Positions 1-6,584 of a stretch of DNA of 28,831 nt are shown here, piece by piece. Positions within the stretch are counted from its first letter, which is position 1. Every line of letters starts with the position of its first letter. Under the pieces are notes generated by a model, which worked only from the letters and a program-made list of their open reading frames with translations, was not told the origin of the DNA and searched no databases. This DNA is from an uncultured bacterium (GTDB taxonomy: Bacteria; Actinomycetota; Coriobacteriia; Coriobacteriales; Coriobacteriaceae): contig CATWBO010000032.1 of assembly GCA_958349055.1 (NCBI GenBank), forward strand, positions 1 through 28,831, written 5' to 3'. The position numbers and the translations under genes were made by a program.

Positions 1-563
1 GCCGTCACCTTTTTGCGGCCGCAGCGGCGGGCATACTCAAAGGCGTACTCCACAATGCGGCGGCTCTTGGCGATGGAGATCGGCTTGATCGAGATAGCGG
101 AATCGGCAGCAAAAGTCTTCTGGCCCGAGCGCTCAACGAGCTGCGAGAGCTCCTCGACCTCGGCAGCGCCCTCATCGAACTCGATGCCGGCGTAAAGATC
201 CTCGGTGTTCTCGCGCACGATGACCAGGTCGACGTCGCGGAAGCGCGAGCCGTCGCCCGGCTGCGACAGGCAGGGGCGCACGCAGGCGTACAGGTCAAAG
301 TGCTTGCGCAGGGCCACGTTGACGCTGCGGAAGCCCGTGCCGACCGGCGTGGTGATGGGTCCCTTGATGGCAACCTTGGTCTCGGCGACCGCATCGAGCA
401 CATGTTGGGGCAGCGGCGTGCCGAACTCGTCCATGACGCCGGCGCCGGCCTCCTGGACGTTCCAGTTGATCTGGACACCGGTGGCCTCGACCACGCGGCG
501 CATGGCCTGGGTGATCTCGGGACCGATACCGTCACCGGGAATCAGGACTACATCGTGCGCCAT
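1..563 (-). CDS. icd: NAD-type isocitrate dehydrogenase, N-terminal part (cut by window edge)
   Basis: First 187 residues of a member of the isocitrate/isopropylmalate dehydrogenase family; the gene runs off the left edge. The family oxidatively decarboxylates isocitrate to 2-oxoglutarate in the cytoplasm. Visible are the N-terminal IPGDGIGPE motif (residues 8-16), the substrate-binding stretch GFRSVNVALRK followed by DLYACVRP, and RENTEDLYAGIEF. RENTED and the Ser in RSVN favour isocitrate over isopropylmalate, whose enzymes have a RELTGG-like motif. The short N-terminus, beginning almost at the GDGIG motif, resembles the NAD-dependent, IPMDH-like form rather than the longer E. coli NADP enzyme. 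The ATG at 563 is preceded by GAGGAG that overlaps the end of the upstream gene, 6 bp away, so it is the last visible gene of a four-gene operon. Cofactor choice cannot be settled because the determining C-terminal region is outside the window. Confidence 0.9.
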   Translation of the reverse strand, partial: MAHDVVLIPGDGIGPEITQAMRRVVEATGVQINWNVQEAGAGVMDEFGTPLPQHVLDAVAETKVAIKGPITTPVGTGFRSVNVALRKHFDLYACVRPCLSQPGDGSRFRDVDLVIVRENTEDLYAGIEFDEGAAEVEELSQLVERSGQKTFAADSAISIKPISIAKSRRIVEYAFEYARRCGRKKVT

Positions 564-569
564 AATCTG

Positions 570-1268
570 TTACTCCTCGTCTTCGGCGTCGTCAGATTTT
601 TTAACGCTAGCACGCTTCTTCTTTTTGGAGAGATCCAGGCCAAAACGTTTAACAAGCATTTCGCAAATCTCGCTCGAGCGGGCCTTGAGATAGCTGCCCT
701 TGCCGTTCTCGGCGTCGAACTTAAGGCGCAGCGCGAGCTTCTCGGCGACCTCGGCGTCGATCTCGCCCTGGCCAAACTCGTACAGGCAGCCGAGCATGTC
801 GCGGTACTCGAGGTCGCCGTGATAGCACTGGATGGCCTCGTCCAGGATCGGCCAAGCCTCGCGCGAACGCTCGACACTCGTGGCACCCCACACGCACAGC
901 AGGCGGAAGGCGGCGTAGCGCAGCGTGGAGGAAAGCTCGTCGAACAGCGCGGTCTCGGCGCCCTCAAAGGCGTCGCCCATCTGCTCGGGGCAGGTGGTGG
1001 CGAGCGCCGTTAGGGCATCGAGGGCCTCCCAGCGGGTCTGAGCCTCGGGGCGGTCGAGCGCCTCGATCAGCGCGGGCACGCAGGGCGCGACGCGCTGCGG
1101 GTCGCGCTCGGCCAGCAGGTGCAGCACGCGGGCGGCAAACTGGCGGATGCGGCGCGTGGGGCAGCCGAGCTCCTGGACCAGGCGGTCGACGGCGTTCTCG
1201 TTCTCCTCTGCCAGCTGAAGCTGTGCCAGCTCCTCATCGGTAAGCTGTTCGTCTTTGTTTTCTGCCAT
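570..1268 (-). CDS. HEAT-repeat-like hypothetical protein
   Basis: A 232-residue soluble protein with no catalytic motif I recognise. After an acidic N-terminus it has pairs of short alpha-helices, for example around residues 25-60, 60-95 and 105-135 (RQFAARVLHLLAERDP, RWEALDALTALA, LRYAAFRLLCVWGA), in the pattern of HEAT/armadillo-like helical repeats. Such repeats usually form protein-binding scaffolds. The C-terminus switches from a Lys-rich run (LSKKKKRASVKK) to an acidic end (DDAEDEE). The ATG at 1268 has GAGG five bases upstream. The gene lies 12 bp behind the small membrane protein and 6 bp ahead of isocitrate dehydrogenase, so it is probably co-expressed with both. Function unknown; a partner role for the neighbouring enzyme is only a guess. 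Confidence 0.85.
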   Translation of the reverse strand: MAENKDEQLTDEELAQLQLAEENENAVDRLVQELGCPTRRIRQFAARVLHLLAERDPQRVAPCVPALIEALDRPEAQTRWEALDALTALATTCPEQMGDAFEGAETALFDELSSTLRYAAFRLLCVWGATSVERSREAWPILDEAIQCYHGDLEYRDMLGCLYEFGQGEIDAEVAEKLALRLKFDAENGKGSYLKARSSEICEMLVKRFGLDLSKKKKRASVKKSDDAEDEE

Positions 1269-1280
1269 AGTTACCTCTTC

Positions 1281-1709
1281 TTATTTCTTGGTGTGCTTGC
1301 CAGCACCCTTGCTGTCATCGGTGACCGAGATGAGCTGTCGGTCGGCAGCGCCGTTGTGACGCGCGCGGCGGCGGTCCTCGGCGTCGCCCGCATCGGCGGC
1401 GGCGCGATGGGCCTTATTGACGTTAAAGACCTCGTCATGCTTGCGCCACGGGCCAACAGACTCGCCAAAGCTCATCTTAAGGCCGGCGATAAAGCCGCCG
1501 AGCCAGCCGATCGGCGCAAACTGCACCAGCGGGAACAGCGAGAACACCCAGGTCAGTAGGACGACCGCCGCCGCTCCTGCAAAGTTGGCAATCCAGTAGT
1601 CGCGCTTGGTGATGACACGCTTTTCGCACGCCCACTGGCCGCACAGAAAGCCGATGTAAATCGCAAAGAGAAAGAGCACCAGCGCAAGCACCACGAACGT
1701 CCAGCTCAT
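1281..1709 (-). CDS. Small integral membrane protein, unknown function
   Basis: 142 residues from the ATG at 1709. An upstream in-frame start would lie inside the previous gene; the ATG at 1709 has GGGGAG overlapping that gene's stop. There are about three hydrophobic segments, near residues 3-25, 41-62 and 64-80, the first two separated by a charged loop (CEKRVITKRDYW). A hydrophilic tail from about residue 85 is rich in Ala, Asp, Arg and Lys. There is no cleavable signal peptide or lipobox. It is sandwiched between the hydroxyacid dehydrogenase (5 bp upstream) and the HEAT-like protein (12 bp downstream), so it belongs to the same transcript. I do not recognise a family. Confidence 0.82.
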   Translation of the reverse strand: MSWTFVVLALVLFLFAIYIGFLCGQWACEKRVITKRDYWIANFAGAAAVVLLTWVFSLFPLVQFAPIGWLGGFIAGLKMSFGESVGPWRKHDEVFNVNKAHRAAADAGDAEDRRRARHNGAADRQLISVTDDSKGAGKHTKK

Positions 1710-1714
1710 GGGCG

Positions 1715-2794
1715 CTACTCCCCGTGATGGTGGCCGCAGCAGCACTCGTGGCCGTCGTCATGGCCGTGGCCGCCGCAGCACTCGTGGTCCTCGCCGTGGT
1801 GATGGCCACAACCGCACTCATGGTCCTCGCCGTGCTCGCCGCAACCGCAACCTTCCTCGTGAGCGCCATGCTCCTCGGGGCGATACTGCGACCAGTCCAG
1901 ACCGGCGGCGATGGCATCGGCCTCCTCCTTATAGAGGACCGTGATGGCCTGGGTGCCCAGCTTGGCGCCACCGATAGCGTCGAGCATGTCGTAGAGCGTA
2001 AAGGCCACGTCTGCTCCGGGCAGCGCGAGCTCGCGGTCGTCGGCGTAGGCAAGGGCCAGGCGCAGGTCCTTAATGAAGTGCTCGACCATAAAGCCGGGCT
2101 TGTAGTCGCCGTCGAGCGCCTTGGGCGCCAGGCTCTCCATGGCGCCGGACTTGCCGGTGCCGCCCAGGATCATCTGACGGGTCTTCTCCAGATCAAGGCC
2201 GCTCAGCTCGGCAAACGCCAGCGCATCGGCCATACCGACCATGCAGGCGCCCAGCGACACCTGGTTGGCGAGCTTGGCAGCCTGGCCCTTGCCGGCGCCA
2301 TCGAAGCAGCAGATATTTGCCGCAAAGGTGGCAAGGATGTCGCGGACCGGGGCGATATCGTTCTCGGTGGCGCCCACGATAGCCGTGAGCGTGCCGGCGA
2401 TAGCGCCCGACTCGCCGCCGGTGACGGGGCAGTCAAACGCCATGCGGCCGGAAACCTGGGCGGCCTCGGCAATGTCACGGGCGAGCTCGGGCGAGCTCGT
2501 GGTGAGGTCGATCAGCACCGCGCCGGGCTTAGTGCACGCGAGCAGGCCGTCGCCCGCCAGGTAGAGCTCCTCGACCTCGGAGGGATAGCCCACCATGGTA
2601 AAGACGACATCGGCGTTCGCCACGGCATCTGCCGGCGTATCGGCCCAAACGGCACCGCGCTCGATAAGCGCGGCGGCCTTGGACTTGGTACGGTTGTTGA
2701 CCGTGACGGGATAGCCGGCATCCAGGATGTGGCCGGCGATGGGGGCACCCATGATTCCGGTGCCGATGAATGCGACGGAGAGCTTGTTTGCCAT
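1715..2794 (-). CDS. Beta-hydroxyacid dehydrogenase (3-hydroxyisobutyrate / tartronate-semialdehyde reductase family) with Cys/His metal-binding tail
   Basis: 359 residues. The first 305 or so form a complete NAD(P)-dependent beta-hydroxyacid dehydrogenase: Rossmann motif GTGIMG (residues 11-16), substrate-binding DCPVTGGESGA (121-131), the catalytic Lys in KLANQ (K174, N177), and a helical C-terminal domain with KDLRLA. The family reversibly oxidises 3-hydroxy acids such as 3-hydroxyisobutyrate, tartronate semialdehyde or succinic semialdehyde; the substrate cannot be read from sequence. The last 53 residues are unusual, with 14 His and 9 Cys in a Gly/Glu/Asp-rich stretch (for example GHECCCGHHHGE at the end), like the nickel/zinc-storing tails of SlyD or some HypB proteins. 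ATG at 2794 is preceded by AAAGGAAAGG. First gene of the operon that ends in isocitrate dehydrogenase. Confidence 0.9.
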   Translation of the reverse strand: MANKLSVAFIGTGIMGAPIAGHILDAGYPVTVNNRTKSKAAALIERGAVWADTPADAVANADVVFTMVGYPSEVEELYLAGDGLLACTKPGAVLIDLTTSSPELARDIAEAAQVSGRMAFDCPVTGGESGAIAGTLTAIVGATENDIAPVRDILATFAANICCFDGAGKGQAAKLANQVSLGACMVGMADALAFAELSGLDLEKTRQMILGGTGKSGAMESLAPKALDGDYKPGFMVEHFIKDLRLALAYADDRELALPGADVAFTLYDMLDAIGGAKLGTQAITVLYKEEADAIAAGLDWSQYRPEEHGAHEEGCGCGEHGEDHECGCGHHHGEDHECCGGHGHDDGHECCCGHHHGE

Positions 2795-2892
2795 GAAACC
2801 TTTCCTTTTGGGTTGGGTGTTGTTACCAGGTTGAATACTCGGTGCCAGCGTTTGGGCCGTGAGTTGGGATCGATTACGGCCGCGTTACTTGC

Positions 2893-3846
2893 CTACTGAC
2901 CGCGCACGCGGCGGGCGATGCGGTCGGAAAGCGACGCCTTGTCGGCGCGGTTCTTACCCCAAAACGCGCAGGCCACCATGCCGGGGCCCACGTGCGAGCC
3001 AATGGTGGGACCCACGGAGCTGCGAATGATCGTGACGTCGGCGCAGCCCTCCTCCTTGCGGATGGCGGCTTCGAGCCAGTCGCCGTCCTTTTCGGCATCG
3101 GCCGTCATAATGGCGATGGGCATGGTGCGATCGGGCACATAGTTCTCGCGGAACGACTTGAGAATGGACTTGAGCGCCTTCTTGCGACCGCGGTTGACGC
3201 CGATCAGCGACAGCGAGCCGGCCAGGTCGTAGGACAGCTCGGGTTTGACGTCGAGCTTTGCCGTGAGCTGTGCCGCCGCGGGCGGAATGCGGCCGCCGGC
3301 AGCCAGCGCGTCAAAGCTCTCGAGCGTAAAGTAACCGTGGACATAGGTCTTGGCCTCGTTTGCCCAGTCGACCAGCTGCTTGGCGGTCAGTCCCGCCGAA
3401 CGCTGGCGGACGGCCTCGAGCGCCAAGAGCTCGCCGGTCGCACAGGGCAGAGCGTTGTCGACCACGTACAGCTCAAAGTTGGGATATTCGGCGCGCACGG
3501 CGTCCGCCGCCTGGCACGCGGAGTTGTAGCTCGACGACAGCGCCGAGGTAAAGCACAGGTAGACCGTGGGCGTACCCTCTTTGGCGCACTCGGTAAAGAA
3601 CTCGATATAGCGACCGAGCGACACAGCCGAGGTGGACACGCGGGCACCGGCGCGCATGCGGTCGTAGAACTCCTTGGGTGTGATGCTCGACCAGATGTCA
3701 TCCGTGCGCTCCTCGCCATCGATAATGAAGGGGAAACCCAAGATATCGACATCGAGGTTCGCGGCGACCTCGGGGCTAAAGTCGCAGCAGGTATCGACGA
3801 CGATGCGGCAACGGTCCGAATGACCGGCGGATGCGGCCTTGTCCAT
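2893..3846 (-). CDS. DegV family fatty-acid-binding protein
   Basis: 317 residues. Typical DegV fold: N-terminal VVDTCCDFSPEVAANLDV, then FPFIIDGEERTDD, the TSAVSLGRY strand-loop (fatty-acid carboxylate contact in the family), CFTSALSSSYNSA, and a C-terminal domain with VGPTIGSHVGPGMVACAFWG. DegV/FakB proteins present fatty acids to a FakA kinase for phospholipid synthesis; no fakA is nearby. GGAG lies 8 bases from the ATG at 3846 and 5 from an in-frame TTG at 3849; the ATG is preferred. The gene stands alone between the hpf terminator and the hydroxyacid dehydrogenase, with about 100 bp before the latter and no terminator visible there, so read-through into the next operon is possible. Confidence 0.93.
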   Translation of the reverse strand: MDKAASAGHSDRCRIVVDTCCDFSPEVAANLDVDILGFPFIIDGEERTDDIWSSITPKEFYDRMRAGARVSTSAVSLGRYIEFFTECAKEGTPTVYLCFTSALSSSYNSACQAADAVRAEYPNFELYVVDNALPCATGELLALEAVRQRSAGLTAKQLVDWANEAKTYVHGYFTLESFDALAAGGRIPPAAAQLTAKLDVKPELSYDLAGSLSLIGVNRGRKKALKSILKSFRENYVPDRTMPIAIMTADAEKDGDWLEAAIRKEEGCADVTIIRSSVGPTIGSHVGPGMVACAFWGKNRADKASLSDRIARRVRGQ

Positions 3847-3864
3847 CAAAGCGACTCCTTACGT

Positions 3865-3896
3865 AAAAAGGCGGCCACCCGCATGGGATGGCCGCC
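3865..3896 (-). terminator. Intrinsic terminator of hpf
   Basis: On the minus strand an 8-bp perfect stem GGCGGCCA/TGGCCGCC with an 11-nt loop is followed by five Us. It lies 30 bp after the hpf stop and just ahead of the degV start region, so it separates the two transcripts. Confidence 0.85.
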
Positions 3897-3925
3897 AACC
3901 GTTAACTCATGCAAGTTAACGTATT

Positions 3926-4510
3926 TTACTCGTCAAGTGTTTCGATGCGGGGCTTGATGATGCCATATCCACCATTCTTACGGTGATACACCACATTGAT
4001 GAGACCGGTCGTCGCGTTCTCGAACACGTAGAAGTCGTGACCGAGCAGATCGGTCTGCACCAGCGCCTGCTCCTCAGTCATCGGGGTGACATCGATGACC
4101 TTCTCGCGGACGAGCAGGTCGTCGTCCTCCTCGGGCAGCAGCAGGTCGGCCAGATCCTCGACACGCTCGACCGGTGCAACATCCGCTGCGCTGGCACCAC
4201 CCTGGCGGTTGTCCACGACCTTGGTCTTGAACTTGCGCAGCTGGCGGGTGACCTTATCGGCGGAGAGGTCGATGGCGGCGTACATATCTGCACCATGCTC
4301 GGCAACGCGAATCACCGAACCGCGGGCGCGAACCGTAACCTCGACGATTGCCGGGTTGGGGTTCGAGGGGTTCTTCTCATAGCGAAGTACAACGTCGACC
4401 GTCATGGGCTCGATATCGAAAACCTTGAGCGCCTCGCCGATCTTCTCATCCACATGCGCACGCAGAGCATCGGTTACCGTCGTCTTGCGTCCAGAAACCT
4501 TGATATCCAT
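3926..4510 (-). CDS. hpf: Ribosome hibernation promoting factor, long form
   Basis: 194 residues from ATG 4510, which has GGAG seven bases upstream; an in-frame ATG 20 codons earlier has no ribosome-binding site and adds an unconserved extension. The N-terminal domain (about 1-100) begins MDIKVSGRKTTVTDALRAHV and contains the RYEKNPSNPNPAIVEVTV and DMYAAIDLSADKVTRQLRKFK stretches of the HPF/YfiA fold that sits in the decoding centre of the 30S subunit. An acidic linker (PEEDDDLL) leads to the C-terminal dimerisation domain with LGHDFYVFENATTGLINVVYHRKNGGYGIIKP, which drives 100S ribosome dimers. The length is as expected for long HPF. It is monocistronic, with a terminator at 3865-3896 and a perfect 8-bp dyad in its upstream region. 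Confidence 0.97.
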   Translation of the reverse strand: MDIKVSGRKTTVTDALRAHVDEKIGEALKVFDIEPMTVDVVLRYEKNPSNPNPAIVEVTVRARGSVIRVAEHGADMYAAIDLSADKVTRQLRKFKTKVVDNRQGGASAADVAPVERVEDLADLLLPEEDDDLLVREKVIDVTPMTEEQALVQTDLLGHDFYVFENATTGLINVVYHRKNGGYGIIKPRIETLDE

Positions 4511-4631
4511 ACGTGGCTCCAATCTGCCTCGGGGACTTACTGTACTGGCTATGTACCCATTGCCGTGCATTTAATCACGCGGATTCCCAAAGACCCGAAT
4601 AACGATTGCTTGATACCGCATACCGAAGTCT

Positions 4632-4655
4632 CGCACTTTTCTGTGGCAAAGTGCG
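4632..4655. promoter_or_regulatory. Perfect 8-bp inverted repeat upstream of hpf (possible operator)
   Basis: CGCACTTT and AAAGTGCG are separated by 8 bp, giving a 24-bp dyad typical in size of a dimeric repressor site. It lies about 120-145 bp upstream of the hpf start with no U-tract on either strand, so it does not look like a terminator. The function is inferred from shape only. Confidence 0.4.
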
Positions 4656-4727
4656 CTATAGGAGGGAGCCGGCGACTTTGTATTTGGTCCCGAAAATTGG
4701 CTTTGACCTGCTGGTTTTATAGAGATG

Positions 4728-4761
4728 AAAAAGCCGGGCTCCCCTATTGGGGAAGCCCGGC
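4728..4761 (-). terminator. Intrinsic terminator of the solute-binding lipoprotein gene
   Basis: On the minus strand a 12-bp stem (GCCGGGCT with one bulged U, then CCCC/GGGG) with a 4-nt loop is followed by five Us. It lies about 70 bp after the stop of the lipoprotein gene. Confidence 0.88.
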
Positions 4762-4827
4762 AGTGCGTGTTGAAACCGTGAAGAGGCCTCTCTCCTAGCG
4801 CATAGGAGACGCCACCCCTAGCAATAA

Positions 4828-5835
4828 CTAGCTATTAAGCTTGTTAATGTCGTCGTCGGTGATGGTGTCTTCCTGGCTGGACGATTTGTCTTCGGAGGAT
4901 GCGGTCTCATTGTTGGAATCGGAGGACTCGCTGTCGGAGGACGTGGTCTCACTGGACTCAGAGTCGCCCGGCTGCACGTTAGCGCCCGAAACCGTCTTAG
5001 TGGTGAGGTCGTAGGGCATCGTGCCATACCAGACGCAGTGGACTGCCTCGAGCGTACCGTCGACCGTGATGCCGTCGAGGGCATCGCTCACGGCACGGCA
5101 CAGTTCGTCATTGGACGAGAGGCCCGCAACACCAAGCGTCGAGGGCGCCTCGAGCGCACCGACATAGGAGATCCCGCTCATCAGGCGTGCAAGGTAGCCG
5201 CCGGCCGTGGAGTCGCAGATCACATAGTCGACTTCGCCGGACTCGAGCGCCTCAAAGCACTCGTTGATGTTGGGGTAGGTCTTTTGGTTGGCGGTGATGC
5301 TCTGCTTGGCAAGTGCCTCCTGTGAAGCGGAGGACATCTGAACGCCCAGGGTGGACGTGTTAAGCGTATCGGTGGAGACGCTCAGCGACCCACCGTCGCT
5401 GGTTTTTCCGAACACGGAAGCGGCATCGTACAGGCAGGTGCCGAGCGAGCTAACGTCCCCGTCCGTGGAGTTGATCTCGCCGATAAAGATATCAGCCTTT
5501 TTGTCGCCGAGCGCGGAACCAGCCGAGGACGCATCGACAAAGGCGACCTTAAGGCCCATGCGGCTTGCGAGGGCGCGGGCAGCGTCGACTGCATACCCCG
5601 TGAGCTCGCCGTCAGCGCCCTGCATGGCCTGCGGCGCATCGGAGGTATCGAGGGCGACCGTCAGGGTACCGGGAGTGACCAGGGCATCATCCGACACCGT
5701 GGGCGTGACGGTCTCGCGCTCGATCTGGTCAATCGTGGGCGTCGTGAACGTAGACAGCGGGTTGAACGCGCATCCGCTCAGGCCCAAAACGGCGATGACC
5801 GCTGCGGTCCCAGCACCTAACCGAGCCGCGTGCAT
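4828..5835 (-). CDS. Family 3 solute-binding lipoprotein (amino-acid ABC transporter type), orphan
   Basis: 335 residues from ATG 5835, which has GAGGGG seven bases upstream. This start gives a short classic lipoprotein signal peptide (MHAARLG, then a hydrophobic core, then LSGC with Cys22 as the acylated residue). The ORF is open much further upstream, and an in-frame ATG at 5853 is also possible. The mature part resembles periplasmic-binding domains of the SBP_bac_3 type: GTLTVALDTSDAPQAMQGADGELTGYAVDAARALASRMG, a DIFIGEI strand, and ECFEALESGEVDYVICDSTAGGYLA. Such proteins capture amino acids or similar solutes for an ABC importer, but no permease or ATPase gene is adjacent. The last 45 or so residues form an unusual Ser/Glu/Asp-rich low-complexity tail. 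A promoter sits at 6183-6211. Confidence 0.85.
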   Translation of the reverse strand: MHAARLGAGTAAVIAVLGLSGCAFNPLSTFTTPTIDQIERETVTPTVSDDALVTPGTLTVALDTSDAPQAMQGADGELTGYAVDAARALASRMGLKVAFVDASSAGSALGDKKADIFIGEINSTDGDVSSLGTCLYDAASVFGKTSDGGSLSVSTDTLNTSTLGVQMSSASQEALAKQSITANQKTYPNINECFEALESGEVDYVICDSTAGGYLARLMSGISYVGALEAPSTLGVAGLSSNDELCRAVSDALDGITVDGTLEAVHCVWYGTMPYDLTTKTVSGANVQPGDSESSETTSSDSESSDSNNETASSEDKSSSQEDTITDDDINKLNS

Positions 5836-6182
5836 CAAGCTGCCCCTCACCATGTCCACTACCCTGCCTTCTGTGTCGTATACGATCCGTGCGTTGCGCG
5901 GAATATCAGATTGTTCCCACCAGCTGACCTGGTATTTGACCCCACACTTGCGCACCGGGGTGTTTGCTCGGGAGGCCGCAGCCACCTTCACGACTGGCCC
6001 GCTCGCCCGCGAGGCGGTATTGCCCCAAAGAAAGTAGAACGGACGGTGCGGCTTACATCTAGGACGCGCCATGATCGCGCCGCGCGCACGCGGTCGCTTA
6101 CGTGGATCCCTTTGACCGCGTCTGTCTTGGACTAGGATGGACATTTCGTCCGTCCGCAACCACAGCCTGGCAGGAACGTAGC

Positions 6183-6211
6183 GCATTATAGCTAAGTTCA
6201 AGCTAAAGTTT
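6183..6211 (-). promoter_or_regulatory. Probable promoter of the solute-binding lipoprotein
   Basis: On the minus strand a perfect TATAAT (6188-6183) is preceded by 17 bp and TTAAAC (6211-6206), a weak -35 match. The transcript would carry a leader of roughly 340 nt before the start at 5835. Confidence 0.55.
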
Positions 6212-6284
6212 AAGGTTAGGGGCGTCATTCGCACCGTGAGCACAGATTTCGCAGGTCGGAGTGGGCTATTCGTGCCCCTGTGAA

Positions 6285-6330
6285 GCCCGGAGCTCCCCTA
6301 CGGGGAGCTCCGGGCACCCTTCTTGGGGTG
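6285..6330. other. Two tandem hairpins (terminator-like, no U-tract)
   Basis: GCCCGGAGCTCCCC and GGGGAGCTCCGGGC form a perfect 14-bp stem closed by only 3 nt (6285-6315). It is followed at once by CACCC/GGGTG (6315-6330). Neither strand has a run of Us behind the stem, so factor-independent termination is not assured. It may isolate the lipoprotein promoter from the inverted-repeat element and the AbiEi-like gene upstream. Confidence 0.55.
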
Positions 6331-6334
6331 CCGT

Positions 6335-6549
6335 GGCCAAAAAACGGCAAATATGAGTACTGTCACCAATTTAGTAACAGGCAATTTTGGCCTCTCGGAC
6401 AGATTTTGCGCTCAGTGTCGCCAACCTGATGCTTAGTTATTCTACATTTGTATATTATCTTCTTACTTTATGCCGCCCCCGAGTCCTAAACTCCTTGATT
6501 TTGCTGTTACTGATTTAGTGACAGTACTCATATTTGCCATATTTTGGCC
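6335..6549. repeat. 215-bp element with 46-bp imperfect terminal inverted repeats
   Basis: The left arm 6335-6380 and right arm 6504-6549 are reverse complements. The outer 32 bp match at 29 positions (GGCCAAAA, then a 3-bp difference, then GGCAAATATGAGTACTGTCAC), and the inner part ends in AGTAACAG on both sides. Each arm also contains a smaller dyad of the type CTGTTACT-N5-AGTGACAG. The A/T-rich centre of about 120 bp has no ORF. No target-site duplication is evident. It could be a MITE-like element or a pair of regulator sites. Confidence 0.75.
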
Positions 6550-6584
6550 AGGGCATATGATTAACCCTCTAATTTCGACGTGAA

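Larger units (their letters stand above)
4511..4827. other. Intergenic region between hpf and the solute-binding lipoprotein
   Basis: Gene-free. It holds the terminator of the lipoprotein gene (4728-4761), a perfect inverted repeat (4632-4655) and the presumed hpf promoter and leader. No convincing -35/-10 pair could be fixed. No ORF with a ribosome-binding site and no tRNA-like structure were seen. Confidence 0.6.
5836..6584. other. Long gene-free stretch with leader, hairpins and an inverted-repeat element
   Basis: No gene with a ribosome-binding site was found here. The minus-strand lipoprotein frame stays open up to 6243, but candidate starts at 6072 and 6144 lack good Shine-Dalgarno sequences and codon use is less G/C-biased than in the gene itself, so I read it as leader. 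Contents: promoter 6183-6211, strong hairpins 6285-6330, and the 46-bp inverted-repeat element 6335-6549 with an A/T-rich centre. Base composition from about 6180 to 6580 is clearly more A/T-rich than the flanking genes. Confidence 0.6.

Noticed and set aside
1719..1860. CRISPR-like short repeats
   Set aside because: The repeated DNA encodes the in-frame Cys/His tail, with irregular spacing and no unique spacers.
1724..2899. Long plus-strand open frame opposite the hydroxyacid dehydrogenase
   Set aside because: It is the G/C-rich shadow of the minus-strand gene; no ribosome-binding site and no recognisable domain.
5836..6243. Extended N-terminus of the solute-binding protein
   Set aside because: The lipobox demands a start close to 5835-5853, and earlier candidate starts lack Shine-Dalgarno sequences. 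The stretch is kept as leader, with the alternative noted.
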